Made by a program: the position numbers and the translations under genes. 64,000 nucleotides of DNA from Ignavibacteria bacterium UBA7675 (GTDB lineage Bacteria > Bacteroidota > Ignavibacteria > Kapaibacteriales > UB7675), in contig DLHF01000017.1 of assembly GCA_002483085.1 (NCBI GenBank), positions 21,847 through 85,846 of the forward strand, given 5' to 3'. The notes beneath the pieces were generated by a model. The model searched no databases, was not told the origin of the DNA, and saw nothing but the letters and a program-made list of their open reading frames with translations. Below are positions 51,816-59,306 of this stretch, one piece after another (position 1 is the first letter of the stretch; every line of letters begins with the position of its first letter).

Positions 51816-52616
51816 ATGCTATCTATGAACACCATCCTGTTTCCCGACGAACTCATACGGGCTCTGGCTGCGGCTCAGCACGTAGCAGTGCTTACAGGCG
51901 CGGGTATCTCTGCCGAAAGCGGCGTTCCTACATTTCGCGATAAGAACGGACTGTGGCAAAAGTTTAAACCGGAAGAACTGGCGAGTATGGACGGCTTCCT
52001 CCGCAATCCAGAACTCGTGTGGGAGTGGTATCAGTCGCGCCGCCATGTCATCCATTCGGTAGAGCCCAACCCCGGCCACCACGCACTGGCGGAGCTCGAA
52101 GGCATGGTGCCAACGTTCTCGCTGATTACGCAAAACATCGACCGTTTGCACCAGCGCGCCGGAAGCCTTACGGTACATGAGCTTCACGGAAATATTATCG
52201 ACAACTACTGTGTGCGCTGCAAAACACCGAGCGCCTACGAATACTCCGAAGACACTGCACGCACTGAAATACCGCGCTGCGACTACTGCGGCGGGCTTAT
52301 ACGCCCGGCTGTAGTATGGTTTGGCGAAATGCTGCCTACGGAAACGCTGTTGGCAGCCGAAGAAGCGGCCTCTGTGTGCGAGGTATTTCTCAGTATTGGC
52401 ACCTCGGCGGAAGTATATCCCGCAGCACAACTACCACTGTTTGCTAAAGAGTCGGGAGCATATGTGGTGGAAATCAATCCCCATGAAACACCGCTGACGC
52501 CCTATGTGGACGCCGCTGTGCACGCACCTTCGGGCACAGCACTGCCGGAACTCGTGCGGCAACTGCGCGCCTACACCGAAGGCACATTAGGCCACTTATC
52601 GGGCTCCCAGCAATGA
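51816..52616 (+). CDS. cobB: Sirtuin, NAD-dependent protein deacylase
   Basis: A 266-residue SIR2 enzyme that removes acyl groups from lysine using NAD. Motifs: GAGISAESGVPTFRD, TQNIDRLHQRAG, the catalytic His in LHGN, and zinc ligands CVRC and CDYC. WYQSRR contains the Tyr-x-x-Arg pair seen in SIRT5/CobB-type desuccinylases. An alternative start is 51825. It overlaps acpS by ATGA, so the two are translationally coupled. Confidence 0.92.
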   Translation: MLSMNTILFPDELIRALAAAQHVAVLTGAGISAESGVPTFRDKNGLWQKFKPEELASMDGFLRNPELVWEWYQSRRHVIHSVEPNPGHHALAELEGMVPTFSLITQNIDRLHQRAGSLTVHELHGNIIDNYCVRCKTPSAYEYSEDTARTEIPRCDYCGGLIRPAVVWFGEMLPTETLLAAEEAASVCEVFLSIGTSAEVYPAAQLPLFAKESGAYVVEINPHETPLTPYVDAAVHAPSGTALPELVRQLRAYTEGTLGHLSGSQQ

Positions 52617-52987
52617 TCGTTGGGCTGGGAACAGATATCGTAAAGGTGGAGCGCATCGCCCAAGCTATGGAGCGCTATGGCGATCATTTTTTAGAGAAAA
52701 TTTTTACCGCTGAAGAACGCGCCTATTGCGACTCGCGACCCAACCGCGCCGAGCGATATGCAGTTCGGTTTGCTGCTAAAGAAGCATTTAGCAAAGCCAT
52801 TGGTACGGGCTGGAGCGATCTGTTCGGCTGGAAGGATGTAGCAGTAGCGCGCAGCGAAAGTGGCAGCCCTGCGCTTGTGCTCTCGGGGCACTTGGCCGAT
52901 GTGTGGAGCGTGGGCTACCGGCTCCACCTCTCGCTTTCGCATACATCCGATACAGCAATGGCGACGGTGATTATCGAGTCGGAATAA
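52613..52987 (+). CDS. acpS: Holo-[acyl-carrier-protein] synthase
   Basis: The 124-residue enzyme transfers 4'-phosphopantetheine from CoA to acyl carrier protein. The magnesium ligand Asp lies in GLGTDIVKVERI and the Glu in RFAAKEAFSKAIGTG. Length is normal. It is coupled to the sirtuin gene; an ACP phosphodiesterase of opposite activity lies 6 kb away at 58699-59295. Confidence 0.94.
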   Translation: MIVGLGTDIVKVERIAQAMERYGDHFLEKIFTAEERAYCDSRPNRAERYAVRFAAKEAFSKAIGTGWSDLFGWKDVAVARSESGSPALVLSGHLADVWSVGYRLHLSLSHTSDTAMATVIIESE

Positions 52988-53072
52988 AACACAGAAACCG
53001 AAGGCGGAGAACTCGGCGTGCAATTACAGGGACTTCACGTGTAGCATCAGCCTCCAACGTATAGATACATCT

Positions 53073-53954
53073 ATGCCAATACAACGCTATTTTCTGGGCT
53101 GCCCCATGTGGGCAAATAAAGCATGGGCTGGAGAATTATTCAGCGCCGGTACACGCGCACCGGATTTCCTCCGGCAATACGCTTCGGTGTTTACCACCGT
53201 AGAAGGCAACACAACATTCTACGCTTTGCCAAAGCGCGATACTGTCCTGCGCTGGCGCGACGAAACGCCCGAGAGCTTTCGCTTTTGCCTGAAATTCCCC
53301 CGCACAATTACCCACGACAAACGCTTGCTAAACGCCCAGGCGGAGACCGATTATTTTTTCAATCTGTTTGCCCCGCTCGGCGCAAGGCTCGGCCCGTTCT
53401 TTCTGCAACTGCGCCCTACATTCGGCTCGGCAGAGATGGACTCGCTCGAAGATTTCCTCAGCCGCTTGCCACGCGAACACAGCTATGCCGTAGAAGTCCG
53501 AAGCCGCGAATACTTTGACGAAGGCCGCGAGGAACGTGCATTCGTGCAGATACTACAGGCGTACAACGTCGACCGGGTAACGTTCGACACACGCGGCCTC
53601 TTTGCTACGCAGCTCACCGATGCACTGGTGGAAGAATCCAAACGCAAGAAGCCCAATATGCCCGTGCGATTCAGCGCAACAGGGCAGCATCCGTTCGTGC
53701 GTATTTCCGGCGATCCTTTTATCGACGCGGACATCAATGCGTCCATATATACCCGCTGGGCCGATGTTGTAGCCGCATGGATACGCGAAGGCAAAACGCC
53801 GTATGTATTCATCCACAGTGCTCCCGACGACTTCTACGCCCCGCAAGTTGCCCGACGGTTCCACGCCATGCTTGCAGAGCGCGTGCCCGTGGGTGCCATG
53901 CCCTCTTGGCCATCAGAAAGCGAAACGCAGGAAGAGCAGATGAGCCTGTTTTAG
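53073..53954 (+). CDS. DUF72 (YecE-like) TIM-barrel protein
   Basis: The 293-residue protein has the family blocks LGCPMWANKAWAG, VEGNTTFYALP, FRFCLKFPRTITHD, YAVEVRSREYF and PYVFIHSAPDD. The biochemical role of DUF72 is unknown. The last residues, EEQMSLF, fit the bacterial sliding-clamp binding motif (QLxLF type) placed at a free C-terminus. It ends 35 bases from a convergent gene; no terminator is visible between them. Confidence 0.8.
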   Translation: MPIQRYFLGCPMWANKAWAGELFSAGTRAPDFLRQYASVFTTVEGNTTFYALPKRDTVLRWRDETPESFRFCLKFPRTITHDKRLLNAQAETDYFFNLFAPLGARLGPFFLQLRPTFGSAEMDSLEDFLSRLPREHSYAVEVRSREYFDEGREERAFVQILQAYNVDRVTFDTRGLFATQLTDALVEESKRKKPNMPVRFSATGQHPFVRISGDPFIDADINASIYTRWADVVAAWIREGKTPYVFIHSAPDDFYAPQVARRFHAMLAERVPVGAMPSWPSESETQEEQMSLF

Positions 53955-53989
53955 TGCGCCGCAGCAGCCTGCACACCACCTGATGGACA

Positions 53990-55132
53990 TTACCGCCAGG
54001 GCCCGTTCCTCGTAACATTGATGAAAGATTTTCCATCGCGACGAGAACGCCCAATAGAATTACCCACATAGCGAAAAAGGCCACCGGAAGCGCCGAACCA
54101 AAGGCCGCCATTTGTATCTTCTGCAATACTTTGAATGTAAGTATTGGTCAGGCCATCCGGCTGCGAGTAGGTGGTAAATGTTTTTCCGTTGTAGCGCACC
54201 GCACCGGCACCAATAGTACCAAACCAGATATCCCCGGCTCTATCTTCCAACATCGTCCAAACAAAATTATTGATCAGACCATTCTCCACTGTAAAATTAG
54301 TAAACGATTTCCCGTCGTAACGGCTTACACCTCCGAATCGGGTGCCAAACCAGATATTCCCGTGTTTATCTTCTATGATACATTGCACAAAATTATTGCT
54401 CAGACCATCCTTCTCTGAAATGTTGGTCACGGTTTTTCCATCATAGCAATAGACACCTCCGCCGTTGGAAGCAAACCAGAGCTTACCAGTTTTATCCTGA
54501 AAAATACAATTCACCAGTTTCGGTTTTGGAAAGGCTTCGGGAAACTCTCGAAGATCGGCTTCGGGAAGCGGAAAATCAGTAAATATTTTCCCATCATAAC
54601 GCGACACTCCGCCCTCTGTCCCAAACCAGAGAATGCCGCTTTTGTCCCTTGCAATGCTCCAGACTTCATTATGGCTCAGGCCGTCGTTCATTGTAAAATT
54701 GGTAAACGATTTCCCATCGTAACGCGAGACGCCACCATTGGTAGCAAACCAGAGATTTCCACTTTCATCTTGCACTATACCCCGCACAGCATCACCACCG
54801 AACCCTTCCTTTGGAGTAAAGTACTGAAGAGATTCTCCGTCGTAGCGGCACACGCCATCGCCATTGGTACCAAACCACAGATTCCCGGCTTTGTCCTGGA
54901 ATATCCTGCGTATGTACTGGCTTACCTGTGCGCTATTGGAAGGCAGGGAAGCAGAGTTGGACCAGGGGACAGCAATTTCGGTTTGCACGGCGGGAATTGT
55001 TTTTGATACATTAGTGCTGTCTTTTGGCGAGTGTACCTTGTCCTGTCCATTGCAGGATACCGCAAAAACAAACGAGAGCATCAGAAGCGGTACTTGCTTT
55101 GGAGTGCCACTGTTGACCCTTCTGGTTTTCAC
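53990..55132 (-). CDS. Lipoprotein made of regulator-propeller (Reg_prop) repeats
   Basis: The 380-residue protein has about seven repeats of the pattern xxDxxGxLWFGTxGGVxRYDGKxFTxF, enough for a seven-bladed propeller like the sensor part of hybrid two-component proteins. No histidine kinase, membrane segment or output domain follows. I place the start at a GTG (55132), giving KTRRVNSG, a hydrophobic stretch and the lipobox FAVSC; an ATG at 55237 would put this signal at residue 60. Several repeats are almost identical in DNA. It probably binds a ligand at the cell envelope. Confidence 0.7.
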   Translation of the reverse strand: MKTRRVNSGTPKQVPLLMLSFVFAVSCNGQDKVHSPKDSTNVSKTIPAVQTEIAVPWSNSASLPSNSAQVSQYIRRIFQDKAGNLWFGTNGDGVCRYDGESLQYFTPKEGFGGDAVRGIVQDESGNLWFATNGGVSRYDGKSFTNFTMNDGLSHNEVWSIARDKSGILWFGTEGGVSRYDGKIFTDFPLPEADLREFPEAFPKPKLVNCIFQDKTGKLWFASNGGGVYCYDGKTVTNISEKDGLSNNFVQCIIEDKHGNIWFGTRFGGVSRYDGKSFTNFTVENGLINNFVWTMLEDRAGDIWFGTIGAGAVRYNGKTFTTYSQPDGLTNTYIQSIAEDTNGGLWFGASGGLFRYVGNSIGRSRRDGKSFINVTRNGPWR

Positions 55133-55320
55133 GCCACCAATGTCAAAAAACGCTTGTAGATCAGCCCTGTTGTGCGTGGAGGCAGTCAATACATTTTGTT
55201 CTGCAAGGGAGCAGGAGTTGATATTGTCGATAGCCATTTTTCACCGCGTTTTGTTATTGTTTTGAGATTTTTTTGTGCACCAAAGTTGCATGATGTTGCA
55301 TTCCAATGCAGATAGTCTGT

Positions 55321-55360
55321 GGCACCTGCGCCATTGCAGAGACTATACACGAGGTCGAAG
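55321..55360 (+). repeat. Mini-copy of dispersed repeat
   Basis: GGCACCTGCGCC is followed directly by GCAGAGACTATACACGAGG and TCGAAG: the left tip joined to the right end without the centre. It lies in the 55133-55714 gap, where no gene is supported. Confidence 0.5.
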
Positions 55361-55580
55361 AAAATACTTTCAACAACTCCATTTTTTGTGCAGCGAGAAC
55401 TTATGACATACTTGCATGAACGGGTGTTAAAAGAATGTTAATCCGGGTGTTAATAGTTGTTAAACGTGCGAGGTCTCATCCCGGCAGGGAAACTATCAGA
55501 AGTTTTCCTGAGAACATACAGACAGGGCGGGTTGCTGTGCCGGTTGCTGCGATCTGCGGCAAGCTCTGCGGTGAACCTAT

Positions 55581-55645
55581 GCAACACACGCGGCGGGCGT
55601 GCGGCGCGGTGCGGAGACTGGACACACGAGCAACCACCAAAGCGC
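55581..55645 (+). repeat. Dispersed intergenic repeat, right half only
   Basis: ACACGCGGCGGGCGTGCGGC, then GCGGTGCGGAGACTGG and CACACGAGCAACCACCAAAG match the right half. The left half is absent or unrecognisable. Confidence 0.7.
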
Positions 55646-55660
55646 CCGAAAAAAAATCAC

Positions 55661-55694
55661 AAAAAAAGCCGCCTCGATATTGGGAGACGGCTTT
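55661..55694 (-). terminator. Terminator of AsmA-like gene
   Basis: On the minus strand AAAGCCGTCTC pairs with GAGGCGGCTTT (one mismatch or wobble) and is followed by a T run. It lies 21 bases after the stop codon. Confidence 0.75.
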
Positions 55695-55714
55695 GCATCT
55701 TGCAGAACACTGTA

Positions 55715-58453
55715 TTACGGCTTGCTGAACGGGTTGCGCTTTTTCAGTTCATCTTCGAGTTTTTTCTTTGCCTTGTCCTCTTCTTCTTTTGCCTTCTGGC
55801 GCAAGCGATCTTCTTCTTCCTTTGCTTTCTGGCGGAGTTTATCCTGCTCTTCTTGCACTTTGCGTTTTGCTTCATCCTCCACCTGGCGCGCCTTCTCGCG
55901 CAGCTTCGCTTCTTCCTCTTTCAGCTTTTCTTCGGCCTTGCGTTTTTCTTCTTCCAACCGCTGCTTTGCAGCATCTTCCAGCGCTTTTGCAGCATCGTCG
56001 ATCTGGCTTTGGACAACATCGGCGAGCGAGGTTGAAATCTGCGGGTTACTTACAGTGCCTTTGATAAGCACGGCCACATCAACCGTCGAGGATTTCATCG
56101 CCGAAATATCGGTCTTCAGCAGTTTACTAATCGCCGCGTTGGTTTGCTTTTGCAGTCCGCTCACTGGCAGAGTAATCGTCATCACGTAGTCGAGCGTTTT
56201 ATCGAGACCATTAGAGCCCGATATTTTTGCGGGATATTTTCCGAGTTTAAAATCCATAGGCGGCAGGAAAAACCGACCATTGCGTATTTCGTACTTCGGC
56301 GTTACAGCAACAAGTGTGGGATTGTTCAGCTCGGCGAGATTCAGCAGCGACGCCGCTTGCACAAAAGGCTTAAATCCTTCGATGCGAATTTTTTCTACTA
56401 ATACATTACCCACGCTTCCAAGCGTTGGAAGAATTGGTTCGAGGTCGCTCGTCAGCTCGGTTTCAAGCGAGGAGGAAGCATCAAAACTTCCCTTCATATA
56501 AGCGAGAAATGGCGTAAACGACTGCAGCGTAGTAAACGCGTCGAACGACTCGGCGATACCGAAGTTTTTGACATTCATTGCAAATTTAGACTTCGGTCGT
56601 TCGGGCACTCGTGTGTCGTAAGTACCGCTCATAGTCATTGTTCCTCCGAGCATATCCATACTGGCGTTCTGCATAGTCAGCACTTTATTTTTCAGGGCAA
56701 GCGAGCCTGTCACATTGCGTAGCGTTAGATTATCGTAGATCACTTCTTTGAACGTACCGCTCATAGTAAAGTCTACTTTATCTGGCAGTTCGGGATTTCT
56801 GTCGGTGGCCGCCCCTTGTGTAGCTTGCGACGCGGCTGGCTGCCCTGCGGTGCTGCCAGCCGGTGCAGCTTTGCCATCGAGCCCAAGCCAAGGATTGAGA
56901 TTAAAATAATTCGACGCAAGAGCAAGCGAGCCGCGCAGCTCGGCATCGGTAAGCATGTAGCTGATAATATTGTCTAACCGTCCGGAACCGCTCATATCGC
57001 TTTTGCCGAGCGACATCGAGAGATTGCTCAGCGCGGCGGCTTGTGGGCTAAACGAGAGATTGGCCGAGCGCACAACGACCTTTTCGGGCATGGATGGTGT
57101 TGCGTACACAACATTCTGCGCTACAACAACGCCGGTAGCAGTAAAATCGCCATATCGCTTGCTGTCTAAAGCTGATAGATGCCCACGCGTTTCCACATCG
57201 GCAATAATAACGCCACCGAGTTCGGTGCCCTTGTCCAGCGGTACGCTCCCGGCCAGCGCACCGAGGTTGAGCCTGCCTTTCATCTTAGCGTCGATATACG
57301 GATCGGACACGGGCGTGCGAACGACCATGTGCATATCGAACGGGTCATCCCCAAACTGCACGTGTAGGCGTTGCAGGTCGATCACCGTGTTGTCTGCCGT
57401 ACCACCGGGATTACTCACAGCGAGGTCGAGCTGCACATTCGTCACCGGACGAGGCAATGCTGGATAGCGAAACGAGCCATTAGCTACGAGCATTTTGAGG
57501 TTAAACGACGGCAGGCGTGTATCGGTCTTACGACCTTTTACCACACCCTCGCAGGCCATTGTACCGGAGCTTTGCAGTTTATTGAAGTCGTTGGAATAAA
57601 TAGCCGGAATCAGCGAAAGCAGATAGCGAAATTCCGTCTGCTGCGCTTTGAAACTCATATCAATATCAATACCGTCCTGCCCTTCGGGCATAGCTACAAA
57701 GCCATTAAAAGCGATAGGCAAGTGGTTGAGCTGTAGTTTATTTTCCTTGAAGGTGTATTTGTTGTTTTTCATATCCATACCGAGGTCCATATCGAGCTTT
57801 GTATCTACATCATTGAGGTAGTACACATTGCCCATACGGAACGCCACCACACCGGAGGTCTCGGTTTCGAGCGTAAATATTTCGTCGGTAAAGTCGCCGC
57901 TACCTGAGTGGTTCAGGTTGCGGATCATCGCCATCATATCGCCCACTTCATCTTCGTAGATAAGCGTACCGTTTTCTATCTCGTACTCTTTGAAGTTGAT
58001 GGAAATTTTCGCGTTCGGGTCTTCCTCGCCCACTGTCACCGACGGCTCTTCACCCGGCGTTTTCTCAAAGATATCCCAGTTTGTTGTGCTATCGCTGTAC
58101 ACATGAGCGTACAGTCGTGGTTCTTGGAGCGAGGCCGAAAGAATATCGAGTTTGCTACTGGCGATATAGCTCCAGAGGTCTATGGAAATACCCAGATTAG
58201 TAACAGCCATCAGCGTATCGTTTTTCGGCGCCTTGCCTACGATACTCACGCTGTCGAGCGAGAGGTGCAAACGCGGAAAACTACTTATCAGGCTGAGGTC
58301 GGCATCGGCAAAGTTCAGCGTGGCTTTTAGTCCTTTATTCGCCTGCGTTTTTACAAGTGCGATAATTTCATCCCTAAAAAAAACAGGGATGAGCAACAGT
58401 GCGCCCACAAGCAAGAGAAAAACAACGCCGCCGATCAGAAGAACTTTTTTCAT
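55715..58453 (-). CDS. AsmA-family envelope protein with charged C-terminal tail
   Basis: The 912-residue protein starts with one membrane anchor (VLLIGGVVFLLLVGALLLIP) and has the AsmA N-terminal block (ATLNFADADLSLISSFPRLHL). Long beta-rich repeats follow, and AsmA C-terminal features near 620-790 (GTMTMSGTYDTR, FDASSSLETEL, SNGLDKTLDYVMTITLPVSG). AsmA relatives are thought to bridge inner and outer membrane and move lipids. The last 110 residues are an uninterrupted Glu/Lys/Arg/Ala helix (EEEDKLRQKAKEEEDRLRQK) unusual for the family. The ATG at 58453 puts the membrane anchor at the N-terminus. Confidence 0.82.
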   Translation of the reverse strand: MKKVLLIGGVVFLLLVGALLLIPVFFRDEIIALVKTQANKGLKATLNFADADLSLISSFPRLHLSLDSVSIVGKAPKNDTLMAVTNLGISIDLWSYIASSKLDILSASLQEPRLYAHVYSDSTTNWDIFEKTPGEEPSVTVGEEDPNAKISINFKEYEIENGTLIYEDEVGDMMAMIRNLNHSGSGDFTDEIFTLETETSGVVAFRMGNVYYLNDVDTKLDMDLGMDMKNNKYTFKENKLQLNHLPIAFNGFVAMPEGQDGIDIDMSFKAQQTEFRYLLSLIPAIYSNDFNKLQSSGTMACEGVVKGRKTDTRLPSFNLKMLVANGSFRYPALPRPVTNVQLDLAVSNPGGTADNTVIDLQRLHVQFGDDPFDMHMVVRTPVSDPYIDAKMKGRLNLGALAGSVPLDKGTELGGVIIADVETRGHLSALDSKRYGDFTATGVVVAQNVVYATPSMPEKVVVRSANLSFSPQAAALSNLSMSLGKSDMSGSGRLDNIISYMLTDAELRGSLALASNYFNLNPWLGLDGKAAPAGSTAGQPAASQATQGAATDRNPELPDKVDFTMSGTFKEVIYDNLTLRNVTGSLALKNKVLTMQNASMDMLGGTMTMSGTYDTRVPERPKSKFAMNVKNFGIAESFDAFTTLQSFTPFLAYMKGSFDASSSLETELTSDLEPILPTLGSVGNVLVEKIRIEGFKPFVQAASLLNLAELNNPTLVAVTPKYEIRNGRFFLPPMDFKLGKYPAKISGSNGLDKTLDYVMTITLPVSGLQKQTNAAISKLLKTDISAMKSSTVDVAVLIKGTVSNPQISTSLADVVQSQIDDAAKALEDAAKQRLEEEKRKAEEKLKEEEAKLREKARQVEDEAKRKVQEEQDKLRQKAKEEEDRLRQKAKEEEDKAKKKLEDELKKRNPFSKP

Positions 58454-58614
58454 ACGGTGTTCCGCAGTTATTGATAATGAAATTGCTATAGTTTCTGTTG
58501 ACGCTGCACGGCGAAGAAGCGAACTATGCAGCAATTCTCGTATTATGCTTGTGGGATCGCACATCATGTACACCGCGCGAACGCACGATGACGATGCGCG
58601 GTAGCCCTATGGTT

Positions 58615-58675
58615 CACACGCGACGGCAATGCAGCGCGGTGCAGAGGCCAAGCGCACGAGCAGAGGCCGAAGCGC
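58615..58675 (+). repeat. Dispersed intergenic repeat, right half only
   Basis: TTCACACGCGACGGCAATGC, GCGGTGCAGAGGCC and AAGCGCACGAGCAGAGGCC with a GAAGCGCC end form a well-preserved right half next to the acpH stop. Confidence 0.75.
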
Positions 58676-58698
58676 CACCATAGCAGCAGTGGTCACGG

Positions 58699-59295
58699 CT
58701 ATCGTTCTCTCTCCAACACAGCATTTTGCTGTTCGGTATAGGCCGACAGCCCGGGCAAAAATATCTCAAAATCTTCGCGAAAACCATCGTAGTTTTTTTC
58801 CAACTCGCCAGTCCCTTCTGCCAGTGGATTATCGAACGACAAGCGGTGTGCCATGCCGCCGAGCACTTTTCTAATACCGTCTAGCCGACCATATGCAGTC
58901 AGGATATCATTGCCGATCATATACGACACAAAGCGGCGCATATTCTCCGGCAGCATATCGTGCTCCCGCTCCAACAGAGCATAGAGATGCTGCGTATATC
59001 CGGCCAGCGGCTGCGGGCTGTACAGCTCCCAATATTTCGAGAGAAAATGGTCGTAAAAAATGTCGATAAGAATACCACCATATCTGCGAAACGGCTTTTC
59101 GAGGCGTTCGCGGCTGCGATGAAAAGCGGGATGGGAATCGGTATAGCTATCGATAAGCCGGTGCAGACGCAGCCCATGCCGAATGCCTTTGGGCAGAGCC
59201 ATGTCGATGGTGCCTTTTACAAAATCGCCCATGAGATTGCCGAGCAGCACTTGCTCGTTATCGCCCGAAAGATAGGCATGTGCCAGATGGTTCAT
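58699..59295 (-). CDS. acpH: Acyl-carrier-protein phosphodiesterase (DUF479)
   Basis: The 198-residue HD-like hydrolase removes 4'-phosphopantetheine from ACP. It begins MNHLAHAYLSGDNEQVLLGN and has NLMGDFVKG, RLHRLIDSYTDSHPAF and YGGILIDIFYDHFLSKYW, all typical of AcpH. The ATG at 59295 gives the family N-terminus and follows the FG-GAP gene by 11 bases. The upstream in-frame extension is spurious. Confidence 0.9.
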   Translation of the reverse strand: MNHLAHAYLSGDNEQVLLGNLMGDFVKGTIDMALPKGIRHGLRLHRLIDSYTDSHPAFHRSRERLEKPFRRYGGILIDIFYDHFLSKYWELYSPQPLAGYTQHLYALLEREHDMLPENMRRFVSYMIGNDILTAYGRLDGIRKVLGGMAHRLSFDNPLAEGTGELEKNYDGFREDFEIFLPGLSAYTEQQNAVLERER

Positions 59296-59306
59296 CAGTA
59301 CCTTTG

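Noticed and set aside
53990..55132. Hybrid two-component sensor kinase
   Set aside because: Only propeller repeats are present; no kinase, receiver or membrane-spanning region follows.
14602..58690. Short open frames across repeat copies (for example with HRRGAETKRTSRGRSA-like translations)
   Set aside because: They arise from the repeat being open in several frames, have no start signals and differ in frame from copy to copy.
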